From positions 1 to 64,000 of the forward strand of contig JAGCVX010000007.1 in NCBI GenBank assembly GCA_017962145.1: a stretch of DNA of 64,000 nucleotides, written 5' to 3'. Shown here one piece after another: positions 18,450-28,552 of this stretch. The stretch is from Clostridiales bacterium (GTDB taxonomy: Bacteria > Bacillota > Clostridia > Saccharofermentanales > Saccharofermentanaceae). The notes under the pieces are model-generated. The model saw nothing but the letters and a program-made list of their open reading frames with translations, was not told where the DNA came from and ran no database searches. The position numbers and the translations under genes are program-made. Each line of letters begins with the position of its first letter. The first letter of the stretch is position 1.

Positions 18450-20204
18450 ATGAAAAAGTTCATTTCGATACTTCTGGGTATGTGTATGGTGCTTTCCATG
18501 ACCGGCTGCACCAAGGAAACCGAAGAAACAAAGAAGAAAAAGAAGACGAAAAAGACGAAGGATACAGAGGTCACAGAGACGCAGGAAGATCCGACGGACG
18601 AACCCTCTGGCACAGAAACAGATCCTTCGGATACAGAGCCTTCCGATACTGATCCGGATCCGAGTGCATTTCCGGAAGGTTACGGCGAGCCCACATATAT
18701 TTCTCTTGAAGCAGACAGTATCGCATTTACGCTTCTCGACTCTTCCCGAGTATACGGCGCCAAAGATCCGGCCGAGGAAGCCGCCAGTGGCAAAAGCGTG
18801 CTGCTTCGCACGAATTACATCAACATCTTATCTCCTGAATATGAAGATCTGATCGAAACCGTAGACAACTACCAGAACCCTCGCGTGCGGGATATCCAGG
18901 TTTTCTACGAAACACTTCGCGATGAATTCATCAAGGCCGAAAAGAACGGAGATGAGCTCAAAAATACACTCTTAGAAACCCGCTACAGAGTATTTCGCGC
19001 GGACAGCCGGTTCTTCTCATTTGCAGCTTTAGATGATACGGACAACAGTTACGGAACCGTAAAGACGATGACGATCTGTTCAGACTGCGGTGAAGAGATT
19101 CTGCTTTCCGATCTCGTTCTTTTCAAAGACGACTTCATCGAGTATGTCAACGAGGTCATCGAAAGTTACGACAATGAATACTATTCCTCACAGGTGGAAT
19201 TCATCACGGAACTGATCGAAGCCGACCAGCTTCCTTTTGTGATGGTTTACGACGGCATCGTCATCCCGCTGGTGCATCAGGACTGGGGCAGCTACTACGA
19301 TGACGTCGAGGAGCATGATGCCTACGACTACATCAAGATCCCGATCCCGATGGACAGAGATATTTTCAACATGTTTTACTTCGATTCGGTTCCGTCCGAA
19401 TACATGCTGATGGTAAACGGCGACAAGTCTCTTCTTTGGGATCTAAGCGAAGACGGAAAGATGGATTATCTTTCGATCGAACCGATCTACGGCGACGTGG
19501 ATTATGAATATATCGAGACACTTCAGATCTCTCTGAACGGAGAGGTATACGAGTTCACGGCAGACGATCTTGACTGGCTCGACACCACCACTTACAGCTA
19601 TGCATTTCTTCTGAAACACAACTCCGAATGGTATCTGCATGTCGCGTGCGAAGGCCTTGAGTCTTACTGGCTGAATACACACATCTTCAAGATCACGTCT
19701 TCCGGGATCACCCCGGTCGGAAGTTACACAGGATGGTACGATCACGACAACTTCATGAAGCCGGTCCCGCCGTCCTTCATCGATCCGACCAGCCTGCGTC
19801 TTTATGAGATCGGGATCTGGTGGGGCACCTTCTGGAACATGTATATGCCTTGCTACATCGACGATACCGGCGCGGTCGTCCCTTATCACGGAGATGACGG
19901 GATCTATCTGGGACAGGGCATCCCGCTCTTTACGTCGAAGGTGGAGTTCGAAGCGAAAGAATATGATATGGAAAATGAACTGGAGCTCGACATGATCAAG
20001 ATCCCGGCAGATACGACATTCTCCTTAGTGGAGAGTTCCGTAGATCCCAACGATCCGCAGGCGCACATAATCCTTCAGATCATGACGGAAGATCCGGCGG
20101 ACACATATTATATCTACCTGGATCTGACGTTCGAAGATTACACGACGTTCTATGGAGATACGAATATACGAGATCTGTTCTACTACATTCTTATGGGAGA
20201 TTGA
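18450..20204 (+). CDS. Lipoprotein with acidic linker, function unknown
   Basis: The ATG at 18450 follows ggaggaaacc; the frame opens earlier but without signals. The 584-residue product has a lipobox (VLSMTGC, Cys at about 20), then a Lys-rich and Asp/Glu/Thr/Pro-rich tether (20-70). The following domain (about 75-320), with LRTNYINILSPEYEDL and LSDLVLFKDDFIEYV, resembles the DUF3298/RsiV-like fold found in clostridial surface proteins. The C-terminal 250 residues contain short beta-strand repeats I do not recognise. It stands divergent to the M13 operon and upstream of the papain-like enzyme gene, with a 48-bp gap, so the two may be co-transcribed. Confidence 0.8.
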   Translation: MKKFISILLGMCMVLSMTGCTKETEETKKKKKTKKTKDTEVTETQEDPTDEPSGTETDPSDTEPSDTDPDPSAFPEGYGEPTYISLEADSIAFTLLDSSRVYGAKDPAEEAASGKSVLLRTNYINILSPEYEDLIETVDNYQNPRVRDIQVFYETLRDEFIKAEKNGDELKNTLLETRYRVFRADSRFFSFAALDDTDNSYGTVKTMTICSDCGEEILLSDLVLFKDDFIEYVNEVIESYDNEYYSSQVEFITELIEADQLPFVMVYDGIVIPLVHQDWGSYYDDVEEHDAYDYIKIPIPMDRDIFNMFYFDSVPSEYMLMVNGDKSLLWDLSEDGKMDYLSIEPIYGDVDYEYIETLQISLNGEVYEFTADDLDWLDTTTYSYAFLLKHNSEWYLHVACEGLESYWLNTHIFKITSSGITPVGSYTGWYDHDNFMKPVPPSFIDPTSLRLYEIGIWWGTFWNMYMPCYIDDTGAVVPYHGDDGIYLGQGIPLFTSKVEFEAKEYDMENELELDMIKIPADTTFSLVESSVDPNDPQAHIILQIMTEDPADTYYIYLDLTFEDYTTFYGDTNIRDLFYYILMGD

Positions 20205-20252
20205 TTTGATTGGACAACAGGCTGTTTACGGGGATAGAAAACGGAGGATTTT

Positions 20253-21257
20253 ATGGCTAAAACAATTACTCTGCAGGAACTCAAACCCGGTGATCTTATG
20301 CTTTTGCATAAGCCGAAGGGATCGTGGATCTCCGTGATCATCTCGGTCCTTACATGCTCAAAGGTCAGCCACACCGCGATGGTCGACTATAATCCTGCGT
20401 TCTTCCTCGAAGAAGGACAGCACGGAGCAAGCCAGGCCAAGCTGATCGATGTGCAGGAAAACAGAGAGATCTATATCCGAAGATTGAAAAATGAACCGGA
20501 CACATCCAAGGTCGTAGATATCGCAAGAGAGTACATCAAGGAAGGTCATCCGTATCCCTTTTCCAACCTGATCTTCATGGGTCTTTATATGCTCGCCAGT
20601 GATTTCATCCCGGACACGGTAGAAGGCGATCTTATAAAAGAAGTTCTCAAGCTTGCGACCTACGAACTCATGCGTCTTTTTAACAAAAAGCAGCAGCCCG
20701 GCACCAAGCTTCCGCCGATGGTCTGCTCGCAGTTTGCGGCATTCTGCTATGACGAAGCAGCTTTGGAATTCGGACCGCAGTATAAGATCCGGTATAAAGA
20801 AGGCATCCTTTCCGAGGCCAATCTTTTACAGAAGATCTTAGATCAGCTCAGCGGAAATACCGATAAGGTCTATCCTCTCGAAAAACCGGAACACGGACTT
20901 CTTCTTGCCATAGAAGATTCATTTGCGGCGGCAGAAGGATACTGCGAAAAACTCGTCGAACATATCGAGCAGAAGAATCTGCTATCCCGTCCGTCGGAAG
21001 TGTCCGAGTCCGTGATCACAGCTATGTATCAGTACGCAAGAGCATTTCTCAAGGTATTCGATGACAAAGACTATCCGGATAAAGATCACGCGACGGCAGA
21101 CGAGATCAAGGAAGTCCTGAGCGCACTTCTTCAGTTCCAGGAAGCATTTATCTCACCCGGCGATCTTCTGTCGAACACGACGAACCTCGAGGATATGGGC
21201 ACGCTGACCTATACCGAGGAAGAACTTCGAAAATACATGAATGAGAATGCGGATTGA
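20253..21257 (+). CDS. Permuted papain-like amidase/peptidase (YiiX/YaeF type)
   Basis: The 334-residue protein has no signal peptide. It begins with the ELKPGDLMLLHKP strand of the permuted NlpC/P60 fold, followed by the catalytic His in KVSHTAMVDY (about residue 37) and the nucleophile Cys in MVCSQFAAFCYDEA (about residue 158). Members are thought to cut amide or ester bonds in lipids or peptides. The C-terminal 120 residues form a helical extension without a known match. A good acggagg site precedes the start. Confidence 0.75.
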   Translation: MAKTITLQELKPGDLMLLHKPKGSWISVIISVLTCSKVSHTAMVDYNPAFFLEEGQHGASQAKLIDVQENREIYIRRLKNEPDTSKVVDIAREYIKEGHPYPFSNLIFMGLYMLASDFIPDTVEGDLIKEVLKLATYELMRLFNKKQQPGTKLPPMVCSQFAAFCYDEAALEFGPQYKIRYKEGILSEANLLQKILDQLSGNTDKVYPLEKPEHGLLLAIEDSFAAAEGYCEKLVEHIEQKNLLSRPSEVSESVITAMYQYARAFLKVFDDKDYPDKDHATADEIKEVLSALLQFQEAFISPGDLLSNTTNLEDMGTLTYTEEELRKYMNENAD

Positions 21258-21291
21258 TTCGGTTTCTCCTTTCGTAAAACAAAACCCATAC

Positions 21292-21322
21292 TGCCAGTAG
21301 AAATAAAAATCTTCTATTGGCA
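21292..21322 (+). terminator. Hairpin between the papain-like gene and the XRE gene
   Basis: TGCCA-TAGAA pairs with TTCTA-TGGCA around a loop of about 9 nt, with one mismatched position. No strong U-tract follows, so it could be a weak terminator or an operator for the next gene. Confidence 0.45.
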
Positions 21323-21396
21323 TTGGTAGTCTGTTTCATTTCAAGCGGAATCCTTGTATCATAAAGTCAGAAAGCAACGAAAGGAGCGAAACCGAA

Positions 21397-22470
21397 ATGG
21401 AACTCAAGCTCGCTGAAAATATAAGAAGACTTCGCAAGGAAAAGCCGATGACGCAGGAGGCGCTCGCTGATGCACTGGGCGTGACAGTCGGAGCCGTTTA
21501 TAAGTGGGAAGCCGATCTTTCGACTCCGGAACTCCCGATGCTCGTTAAGCTGGCGGAACTCTTCGACACCTCTGTGGATACCCTGATCGGTTACGAATCC
21601 ACCGACAACAGCAAACAGGTGATCATCGACCGCATATACGGATATTCTGCCAAAAAGGACAGAAAAGCGATCGAAGAAGCGGATCTCGCTCTCGCGAAAT
21701 ACCCGAACGATTACTGGGTGGTCCTCGCAGCCGCAAACATCTATTCCAATTTCGGTGTAGAAGAAAAGCCGAAGAACAAGGCCATGATCCGAAAGGCGAT
21801 CGCTCTTTTTGAAAAAGCTGCCCGCATCGTCCCGCACGACGCGGATCCGAAATACGGCAAGCTCGCGGCACTGGGAAGCAGCGCGACACTTTACTACTTC
21901 ATCGACGAGAAAGACAAGGCGCTCACCATGCTCAAAAAACATAACGAAGCCGGTATATTTGACGCAAGGATCGTGGCGATGATGACGATGAACGGTGACA
22001 CGAGTGATAACTGTCAGTGGCGGATCGTAGACAGTTTCTGGAGAACATGTTCGGATATTTTCAACACATCTAACGCACTTCTTCTCTTTTATAAAAACCG
22101 CGGTGAGCTGGAGCGGATCAAGACGCTCGCCCGCTGGAGCATCGAATATGTCACCAGTATTCGCAAAAATGATGATCCGTGTTTCCTCGATAAGATGATC
22201 GCCTCATTTACGATGGCGGAAAGCTACGCTTACTTTAAGGGCGGAGATCCGGACAAAGCCCTAAATCTTATGAAGAAAGCAAAAGAAATCGGCGACCGTT
22301 TCGACCAGGCACCAAACTACGGTACCGACATCATCAAACTCTTCGATAACAAATCCGAAGGCACGCTGGTCGACGTACTCGGAAAGACCGCCCATGAATC
22401 CATAGAGAATCTCCTCGAGATCATCGGCGACAAGAAGTTCTCCTCCGCCTGGAGAAATCTCAACAAATAA
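21397..22470 (+). CDS. XRE family helix-turn-helix regulator with helical sensor domain
   Basis: The 357-residue protein has an N-terminal Cro/CI-type helix-turn-helix (residues 4-60: MTQEALADALGVTVGAVYKW and STPELPMLVKLAELF) and a long alpha-helical, TPR-like C-terminal region. It has the same length as the regulator at 52820-53893 and shares the pattern TMLKKHNEAGIFDARI / KMLKEHNAGGIFNISI, so they are paralogs. The start follows a gaaaggag site. The stop is 12 bp before the ABC exporter gene, so it most likely controls this exporter within one operon. The ligand is unknown; TPR-type XRE proteins often bind peptides. Confidence 0.9.
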   Translation: MELKLAENIRRLRKEKPMTQEALADALGVTVGAVYKWEADLSTPELPMLVKLAELFDTSVDTLIGYESTDNSKQVIIDRIYGYSAKKDRKAIEEADLALAKYPNDYWVVLAAANIYSNFGVEEKPKNKAMIRKAIALFEKAARIVPHDADPKYGKLAALGSSATLYYFIDEKDKALTMLKKHNEAGIFDARIVAMMTMNGDTSDNCQWRIVDSFWRTCSDIFNTSNALLLFYKNRGELERIKTLARWSIEYVTSIRKNDDPCFLDKMIASFTMAESYAYFKGGDPDKALNLMKKAKEIGDRFDQAPNYGTDIIKLFDNKSEGTLVDVLGKTAHESIENLLEIIGDKKFSSAWRNLNK

Positions 22471-22482
22471 AGGAGCAGAAAA

Positions 22483-24201
22483 ATGAAAACGAAAAACTTA
22501 TATGTGGAACTGAAATCTCAGTTCCATAAGGACAACTATACCTTTTTTATCCTCGCAGTAGCCGGATCTCTTCTCTCCGCCTTCCTCGGTCTGGGCATTT
22601 CCTGGCTCACAAAAGAACTCATCGATACCGCAGCCGGAACCGGAAGATGGACCATCTCACAGTTGGCGGTCATCACCGCGGGCGTCGCTCTTTTCTTCCT
22701 CTTCACAACTTTTCTGACTTATATATCGCAGCCGAGATATATAAGAAAAGCCATGCAGAACTATAAGGAAACGCTCTTTTCCAAACTGACGGAAAAGAAC
22801 ATCACTTCGTTCCGCTCCGAAAGCACTTCCACATATCTTTCCGCGCTGACGAACGACAGCATCTCCGTCGAGACGAACTACCTGGAAAAGGAGTTTTCGT
22901 TCATCAACCGCATGACTTCATTTGTCGCATCGCTGGCCATGATGATCCTGTACTCCCCGCTTCTGACTCTGATCGCAGTCGTCGTGACGATCCTTCCTCT
23001 TGTCGTATCGCTTCTTACCGGCAAAAAACTCGCTTCGGAAGAAGTAGTCGTATCGGATAAAAACAAGAACTTTACCGCCATGATCGGCGACTGCCTGAAC
23101 GGCTTTTCCGTAGTCAAAAGCTTCCGCGCCGAAAAAGAGATCTTCAAGCTCTTTTCCAGCGAAAATACCAAGCTCGAAAACTCGAAATTCATCCGAAGAA
23201 AGCTTCAGATCCTGATCAGTTCTCTCGGTCTTCTGTCCGGATTTCTCGCACAGATCGGCGTCTTCTTCGCAGGCACCTATCTCGCAGTTTCCGGAAAAGG
23301 CATGACCGCCGGTACCGTCATCATGTTCGTAAACCTCATGAACTTCGTCATCCAGCCCGTTGCCGAACTCCCCGGTCTTCTCGCTGCACGCCGTGCTTCC
23401 AAAGCACTCATCCAGAAGATCTCGGATTCTCTCATGAAGAGTTCTTTCTGCGGCGGAAACGAAAAGCTCAGCAAGCTCGATTCCGGCATCCGCGTGAAAA
23501 ACGTATCCTTCTCCTACGAGGAAGGAAAAGAAGTTCTCCACGATGTATCTGTTAATTTCGAAGCCGGTAAATCCTACGCGATCGTCGGCGGATCCGGAAG
23601 CGGCAAGTCCACTCTTTTGAATCTCCTGGTATCCAGCACATGCGGTGCCGAGTATGACGGTTCGATCATGTGGGACAACATGGATCTTAAGAGCGCGTCT
23701 TCCGACTCTCTCTTTGAGCAGGTATCCTCGATCGAGCAGAATGTATTCGTATTCAATTCTTCCATCAGCGATAACATCACGATGTTCCGTGATTTCCCGA
23801 AAGCGGAAGTAGACGAGGCGATCGCCCGCGCGAACTTGCGCAAGCTCATAGACGAACGGGGGCAGAACTATCTGTGCGGTGAAAACGGCAGCGGTCTGTC
23901 CGGCGGTGAGAAACAGAGAATCTCGATCGCGAGAAGCCTCCTCAAAAAATCTTCTGTTCTCCTCGCAGACGAGATCACAGCTGCGCTCGACGCACAGACT
24001 GCCTACCGCGTCTCCTCCGACATCTTAGACCTGTCGGGCATCACCAGGATCGTTGTCACACACGCACTCGATGAAAACCTCCTGCGCAGATATGACAAGA
24101 TCCTCGTTATGAAAGACGGACGACTTCAGGAAGAAGGAACATTTGACGAACTGATGGCCAAAAAGCAGTACTTCCACGCACTGTACACGGTCGCCGAGTA
24201 A
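22483..24201 (+). CDS. ABC exporter, fused permease and ATPase
   Basis: The 572-residue half-transporter has six transmembrane helices in residues 20-310 and an ATPase domain with Walker A GGSGSGKST (about residue 370), signature LSGGEKQR, Walker B VLLADEITAALD and switch His in VTHALDE. This is the MsbA/LmrA-like exporter class working as a homodimer or with a partner not seen here. In Walker B the usual Glu-Pro-Thr/Ser is Glu-Ile-Thr. It sits 12 bp behind the XRE regulator gene and probably exports a peptide or lipid-like compound to which the regulator responds. Confidence 0.93.
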   Translation: MKTKNLYVELKSQFHKDNYTFFILAVAGSLLSAFLGLGISWLTKELIDTAAGTGRWTISQLAVITAGVALFFLFTTFLTYISQPRYIRKAMQNYKETLFSKLTEKNITSFRSESTSTYLSALTNDSISVETNYLEKEFSFINRMTSFVASLAMMILYSPLLTLIAVVVTILPLVVSLLTGKKLASEEVVVSDKNKNFTAMIGDCLNGFSVVKSFRAEKEIFKLFSSENTKLENSKFIRRKLQILISSLGLLSGFLAQIGVFFAGTYLAVSGKGMTAGTVIMFVNLMNFVIQPVAELPGLLAARRASKALIQKISDSLMKSSFCGGNEKLSKLDSGIRVKNVSFSYEEGKEVLHDVSVNFEAGKSYAIVGGSGSGKSTLLNLLVSSTCGAEYDGSIMWDNMDLKSASSDSLFEQVSSIEQNVFVFNSSISDNITMFRDFPKAEVDEAIARANLRKLIDERGQNYLCGENGSGLSGGEKQRISIARSLLKKSSVLLADEITAALDAQTAYRVSSDILDLSGITRIVVTHALDENLLRRYDKILVMKDGRLQEEGTFDELMAKKQYFHALYTVAE

Positions 24202-24263
24202 AGGATCATGTCCTTCTTCTTACGGCATAGAGGAATTCTCCACTGTTAGAGCAATTATGGTGT

Positions 24264-24438
24264 GTTCTAGGATTCGCTCTATAATCACCCCTTGAGATAG
24301 AGCGAAATATAGAACAAGGGGCAAAATTCTATGATTCGTTCTATCTCTAGGCCTCCTGGTAGAACGAAATGTAGAACAAAGCCACATGTTCTGCTAAGCG
24401 CTCTGCGACAGCTTCATTTAGAGAACGAATGGCAGAAC
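24264..24438. repeat. Three tandem 62-bp repeats, each an inverted repeat (hairpin)
   Basis: Three inverted repeats start at 24264, 24326 and 24388, exactly 62 bp apart. Each is 51-52 bp long with arms of about 19 nt. The left arm follows TTCTANNATTCGYTCTAT and the right arm ATAGARCGAAATRTAGAAC; the loop is about 14 nt. The third copy is the most diverged. The unit lies between the stop of the ABC exporter gene and the convergent surface-protein gene. It does not code for protein. I see a decayed half-copy before the first unit (about 24246-24262). Confidence 0.8.
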
Positions 24439-24470
24439 AAAAAAGAAGGAGATCCCTCTCGGAACCTCCT
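24439..24470 (-). terminator. Terminator of the LRR/DUF4214 surface protein gene
   Basis: On the minus strand AGGAG-TTCC pairs with GGA-CTCCT (24447-24470), followed by a TTCTTTTTT run (24439-24446). It is 30 bp beyond the stop codon. Confidence 0.65.
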
Positions 24471-24499
24471 CCTCTCAAAATGCACTGTAGCAATTACCC

Positions 24500-27085
24500 T
24501 TAGATCTCGCCTCTGACAATACCGTACTGGTTGCAGATCTCCTGGAACTCAGGGCAGCCTGCGAATGCCTTCATGACATCGTTTCTGTCCGTGCCGCCCT
24601 TGAGGAGGCCGAGCCAGTAGTTGAATCCGTCTGTTTCCGGATCACGGCCCATGAATGTCTTATAAAGACGTGTCAGGTATTCTTCATCTGTGGTCTTGAG
24701 ACCTACGAACTCAGGGAGTGTGAAGAAGCAGCTTGCTGCCTGATAACCGGAAACCTCGAGGTTGGTAAGAGCGAGGGACCAGTACTGCAGGCCATCTGCC
24801 TCCGGATCACGACCGAGGCAGCAGGTGTAAAGACGAGTCGCAAAATTCACTGCATTTGCAGATGCGATCGTAGCCTTGTGGTAAAGAGCACCGGACTTGA
24901 CGCCGTAAGTTGCGCAGACGTTGCACCACTCGACGGACTCGATGAACTCTTCTACCAGAACGGCACGCTCTGTGCCGGAAGAGAGGCGGCCCAGCCAGTA
25001 AGCCTTACCGTCCGGCTCGGAATCACGGTCGAAATATGTCTTGTAGAGTACTTCTACAAACTGATCATCAGAAAGCTTTCTTTCCAGGAACTCAGGAGCG
25101 CCGAGCATGAAGAATCTTGCGCAGTCTGCACCGGTGAAGCCGTCTTTTACGACCTTCTCGACCCAGTACTGCTTACCTTCTGTTTCAGAAGAACGGCCGA
25201 GAGCAACAGTGTAAAGACGCTCTACGAAATCTTCGAAAGAAGGATTCTTGGACGGATCCGGGTTGCCGGGATTGCCAGGATTACTCGGATTGCCGGGCTG
25301 GCCGGGGTTACCCGGGTTTCCGGGATTACCGGGGTTTCCGGGATTACCGGGGTTACCCGGATTGCTCGGGTCACCGGGAGCGCCGAAGTTACCGCCGACT
25401 CTCTTGGAATAAGATGCACCCTCATCGAGGTTGAAGATCGTGTCGACACCCTTTGCCAGTTCATCAAGTGTGATTCTTCCACGCGGATAGCAGTATTCAT
25501 CGCCTTTTCCGACATAGACAACTCCCCACTGTACCGCCCATGTAAACGGAACCCATGCGTAGAAGTCGATCTCCATGTAGTCTTTGAACCAGTCTGTGCG
25601 GCCATAGTCGCAAGCCGTACCCAGATCAAGAAAATCTGCATATCTATGCGCCATGAGCGAGAAATCCTGTCTGGTGATCAGCTCATCCGGGCAGAATGTA
25701 TCGGAGCAGATGTTCGGGTAACCGAAGCAGATATTGCGATCCTCGGCCCACTTTACAGCGTCTGCGTACTTAGAGCCCGGAGTAATATCTGTAAATCTGG
25801 AAGTTCCGCTAACGGCCGGGCTTCCGATCGCCTCGTAAAGAGCCAGCAGCGCTTCGCCTCTTGTTGCAAACTGTTCGGAGTTGGAACGGCCGTCGTTCGG
25901 ATTGATCACGCTGTCCGGAACTTTGTTGTTTCCGTTATAGGTTCCGTGGATCACGGCGCGGTCGTCGAAAGCGACGCAGTGTCTGAGCTGATCGAAAGGA
26001 TCCTCACTTCCGCCGTAATCAATAGTCATGGAATATACATAACCAAGTTTTTCGGTTTCATGTACATATACGCCTTCGTTATAAGCTTTGCAAAGACGTT
26101 CGTTGTTGCTGATATCGATCTCATCGATGCTGCTCAGACCGAATGCCAGCAGGTAGTAAAGTCTCGGGTTATGAGACAGATCCAGGGATTTGAGCGAAAC
26201 ATCGCACTCAACAGCCAGATAGGCCAACTTCGGGTTATGGGAAAGATCGATATACTCGATCTCTTCGTTATAGTTGCAGCACAGTTCCAAAAGTTCCGGG
26301 TTGTGCGACAGATCGATCGATGTGCACTTGGTGTTACCTAAGTTATAGTACTGAAGATCCGGAAGATTGGAAACGTCGATATTGACCAGATTCTCGTTAT
26401 CCCAGATGTCCAGTCTCTTCAGACATGTGTTGTTGGAAACATCGAGATAGGTCAGCTTATTCTTAAATGCCGCCAGTTCGCAAAGAAGCGGGCAGTTCGA
26501 AAGATCCAGAGTTGTCAGACCACACTCACTGCAGAAGAGATTCTCCAGCTTGTAGTTCTTGGACAGATCCAGTTCTTTCAGATTCGGGTTCGCGTTGCAC
26601 TCGATAAATGCCATCTCCGGGTTGTTTTTGACGATCAGGGTATCCAGATTGCAGTTAAAGCAATATACCCACTCCAGTTCCGGGCAGTCGGAAAAATCCA
26701 GATACGTGATCGGGTTATAGGAACACCAGATACCCTTCAGTCCGGGATTTCCGGAAAGATCGAGGGATGTGATGTTGTTTCCCTTACACCACAGGCCCTT
26801 CAGATACGGGAAATGCTCTATACCCTTTACCGAGTACACGCCCATGTTTTCACAGTGAACATTCCAGATCAAAAAGAGCTCGTCGTCATCGAGAAACCAG
26901 TTTCCGTCCTTGTCGAAATCCGCATGGACGTAAGCTCTGAAGATATCATCCGGAAAGTTGGCAGCATTGATCTCAACACCACCGGCAGCCGAAACTTTTT
27001 TCGTGCCCAGTCCGCCCAGGGCAAAGTTCGGCAGGATAACCGCCACACCTAGTAATGCGGCAAAAACCTTAGATAAGCTTTTCAT
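24500..27085 (-). CDS. Secreted LRR / SLH-like / DUF4214 surface protein
   Basis: The 861-residue protein has a signal peptide (1-33), an EF-hand-like segment ([14 protein letters not shown], about 57-70), about ten irregular leucine-rich repeats (90-330) of the type LDLSHNPKL, an SLH-like region (about 405-560) with [20 protein letters not shown] and [19 protein letters not shown], and a collagen-like GNP-repeat linker (about 567-613). The tail has two DUF4214 units, each with two RLYTxxLGRxPExDGxxYW half-repeats. The SLH-like part could bind cell-wall polymers, the LRRs a partner or host ligand. The DUF4214 part matches that of the lyase at 1-2322, including the motif [12 protein letters not shown]. 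The function is not known beyond surface display. Confidence 0.9.
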   Translation of the reverse strand: MKSLSKVFAALLGVAVILPNFALGGLGTKKVSAAGGVEINAANFPDDIFRAYVHADFDKDGNWFLDDDELFLIWNVHCENMGVYSVKGIEHFPYLKGLWCKGNNITSLDLSGNPGLKGIWCSYNPITYLDFSDCPELEWVYCFNCNLDTLIVKNNPEMAFIECNANPNLKELDLSKNYKLENLFCSECGLTTLDLSNCPLLCELAAFKNKLTYLDVSNNTCLKRLDIWDNENLVNIDVSNLPDLQYYNLGNTKCTSIDLSHNPELLELCCNYNEEIEYIDLSHNPKLAYLAVECDVSLKSLDLSHNPRLYYLLAFGLSSIDEIDISNNERLCKAYNEGVYVHETEKLGYVYSMTIDYGGSEDPFDQLRHCVAFDDRAVIHGTYNGNNKVPDSVINPNDGRSNSEQFATRGEALLALYEAIGSPAVSGTSRFTDITPGSKYADAVKWAEDRNICFGYPNICSDTFCPDELITRQDFSLMAHRYADFLDLGTACDYGRTDWFKDYMEIDFYAWVPFTWAVQWGVVYVGKGDEYCYPRGRITLDELAKGVDTIFNLDEGASYSKRVGGNFGAPGDPSNPGNPGNPGNPGNPGNPGNPGQPGNPSNPGNPGNPDPSKNPSFEDFVERLYTVALGRSSETEGKQYWVEKVVKDGFTGADCARFFMLGAPEFLERKLSDDQFVEVLYKTYFDRDSEPDGKAYWLGRLSSGTERAVLVEEFIESVEWCNVCATYGVKSGALYHKATIASANAVNFATRLYTCCLGRDPEADGLQYWSLALTNLEVSGYQAASCFFTLPEFVGLKTTDEEYLTRLYKTFMGRDPETDGFNYWLGLLKGGTDRNDVMKAFAGCPEFQEICNQYGIVRGEI

Positions 27086-27349
27086 TTGTTGTCCTTCCTC
27101 TTACTGTCTTAAGTTATGTCTTCTACACTCTTATATAAGAATGTCGATTGCATTTTATCATCTGAACATAAAAATATACAGAGAAAATTAAGATACATTT
27201 TATACAAGAATTATCGTGATGCATTAGTGAAATAGTCCAAAATGCTGTCAAAACCGTTCGCAAAACCATAGATGCGACAGTGCATTTCTATTAATGAAAT
27301 CTTCAAATTCTATTTTCATTGCGTACAAGAAGCGAACTTTTTGACATGC

Positions 27350-27355
27350 TATAAT
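27350..27355 (+). promoter_or_regulatory. Extended -10 promoter immediately upstream of a start codon
   Basis: TGCTATAAT ends 6 bp before the ATG at 27362. Transcription from this element would start at or next to the A of the start codon, so the mRNA may be leaderless. No Shine-Dalgarno site is present ahead of that ATG. Confidence 0.55.
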
Positions 27356-27361
27356 CGCACT

Positions 27362-28525
27362 ATGGAGATGAATTACACATTTTTTTACATAGAGGCGAAC
27401 GTCGTGTGCATCATTATCTTTATGATGATGCTTATGAGAGATTTGGGCACGGTCGGACGCCAGACCAAGCAGATCATCTTCGTAAACATCACGATCAGCC
27501 ACATGCTGTACTTTATCAGCGACATCCTGTGGGTCCTGGTGCAGGCGGGATATATTCCGCATACCCGGATTTCCGCCGCGTGCGTAAATATCACGAATGC
27601 CATTTTCTTAAGCGCGATCACCAGCATGTGGTTTTTATACGTTGAACTTTCTCAGGGGGAAGAATACATCACGCACGCCAAGGCCAGGTTCTACGCGCTC
27701 ATCCCGGCGATAGTCGAAGTGCTCGCCATGCTCGTTCTTTTCACATTCTTCCCGGATCTCATGATCGATCAAAACCGGGAAATGACATACATCTACTACC
27801 TCGTATTCATCGGAATCCCGGTCCTCTATATCTGCGTCAGCGCAGGAAGATCCTTCGCCAGAGCATTTCGAAAAGAAAACTTCGCGGTCAGAAGACAGTA
27901 CCTCGTCTGTGCGATCTATCCCGTGATCATCTCCATATTCGGCGTCTGGCAGACCATGTGGCTGCACGCGCCGCTGTTCTGTTTCGGCTGTACGATCATC
28001 ATGATCTATGTCTACATCGTCTCCCTTACCGATCAGGTATCGATCGACGAGCTCACGCGTCTGAACAACAGAACGCAGCTGACGAAATTCATCATAAGCG
28101 AGCATGCCAGAGCCGGCAACGATCAGATCGTCCGCTATGTTCTCATGATCGACCTTAACAAGTTCAAATTCATCAACGATCATTTCGGACATGTCGAGGG
28201 CGACCGCGCGCTCAAGAGAGTCTCCGACGCACTCAAGTCCGCCTGCGGAGAAAACCCGCTTAGAACATTTATCGCCAGATACGGCGGCGACGAATTCATC
28301 ATCATCGTCAGATCCGATGACGAAAAGCAGGTGAAAGCACTTTGTCAGAGCATCCGCGAGAATATCGAGCAGAAAAATGACGAAGCCGGCGCGAAATACG
28401 AGCTTTCTGCCAGCATCGGTTACTGCAGTTACAGCGGGGATTACAAGGACTTCCAGACTGCGCTTGCAAAAGCCGACGAAGAGCTTTATAAAGAAAAAGC
28501 CGCACGGCGCACAAAAGCGGAGTAG
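27362..28525 (+). CDS. Membrane diguanylate cyclase (GGDEF)
   Basis: The 387-residue product has about six to seven transmembrane segments (1-210) starting directly with MNYTFFYIEANVVCIIIF, then a GGDEF domain: DELTRLNNRTQL, MIDLNKFKFINDHFGH, and the active-site loop RYGGDEFIIIV. The GGDEF signature is intact, so it should make cyclic di-GMP from two GTP. The RxxD inhibitory site expected five residues upstream is absent (LRTFIARYGGDEF). The start is chosen because the first helix is normal for this family; no ribosome binding site precedes it and a -10 box overlaps the position. A later GTG with gagg would remove the first helix. Confidence 0.92.
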   Translation: MEMNYTFFYIEANVVCIIIFMMMLMRDLGTVGRQTKQIIFVNITISHMLYFISDILWVLVQAGYIPHTRISAACVNITNAIFLSAITSMWFLYVELSQGEEYITHAKARFYALIPAIVEVLAMLVLFTFFPDLMIDQNREMTYIYYLVFIGIPVLYICVSAGRSFARAFRKENFAVRRQYLVCAIYPVIISIFGVWQTMWLHAPLFCFGCTIIMIYVYIVSLTDQVSIDELTRLNNRTQLTKFIISEHARAGNDQIVRYVLMIDLNKFKFINDHFGHVEGDRALKRVSDALKSACGENPLRTFIARYGGDEFIIIVRSDDEKQVKALCQSIRENIEQKNDEAGAKYELSASIGYCSYSGDYKDFQTALAKADEELYKEKAARRTKAE

Positions 28526-28552
28526 AGGAGATGTGATTTTCAGGGTAAAGTC

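Noticed and set aside
24264-24438. Possible CRISPR array
   Set aside because: There are only three units, they are long hairpins with no distinct unique spacers, and no cas genes are near.
24878-26341. Plus-strand frame of 487 codons opposite the LRR protein
   Set aside because: It arises from the repetitive codons of the LRR and GNP linker on the other strand.
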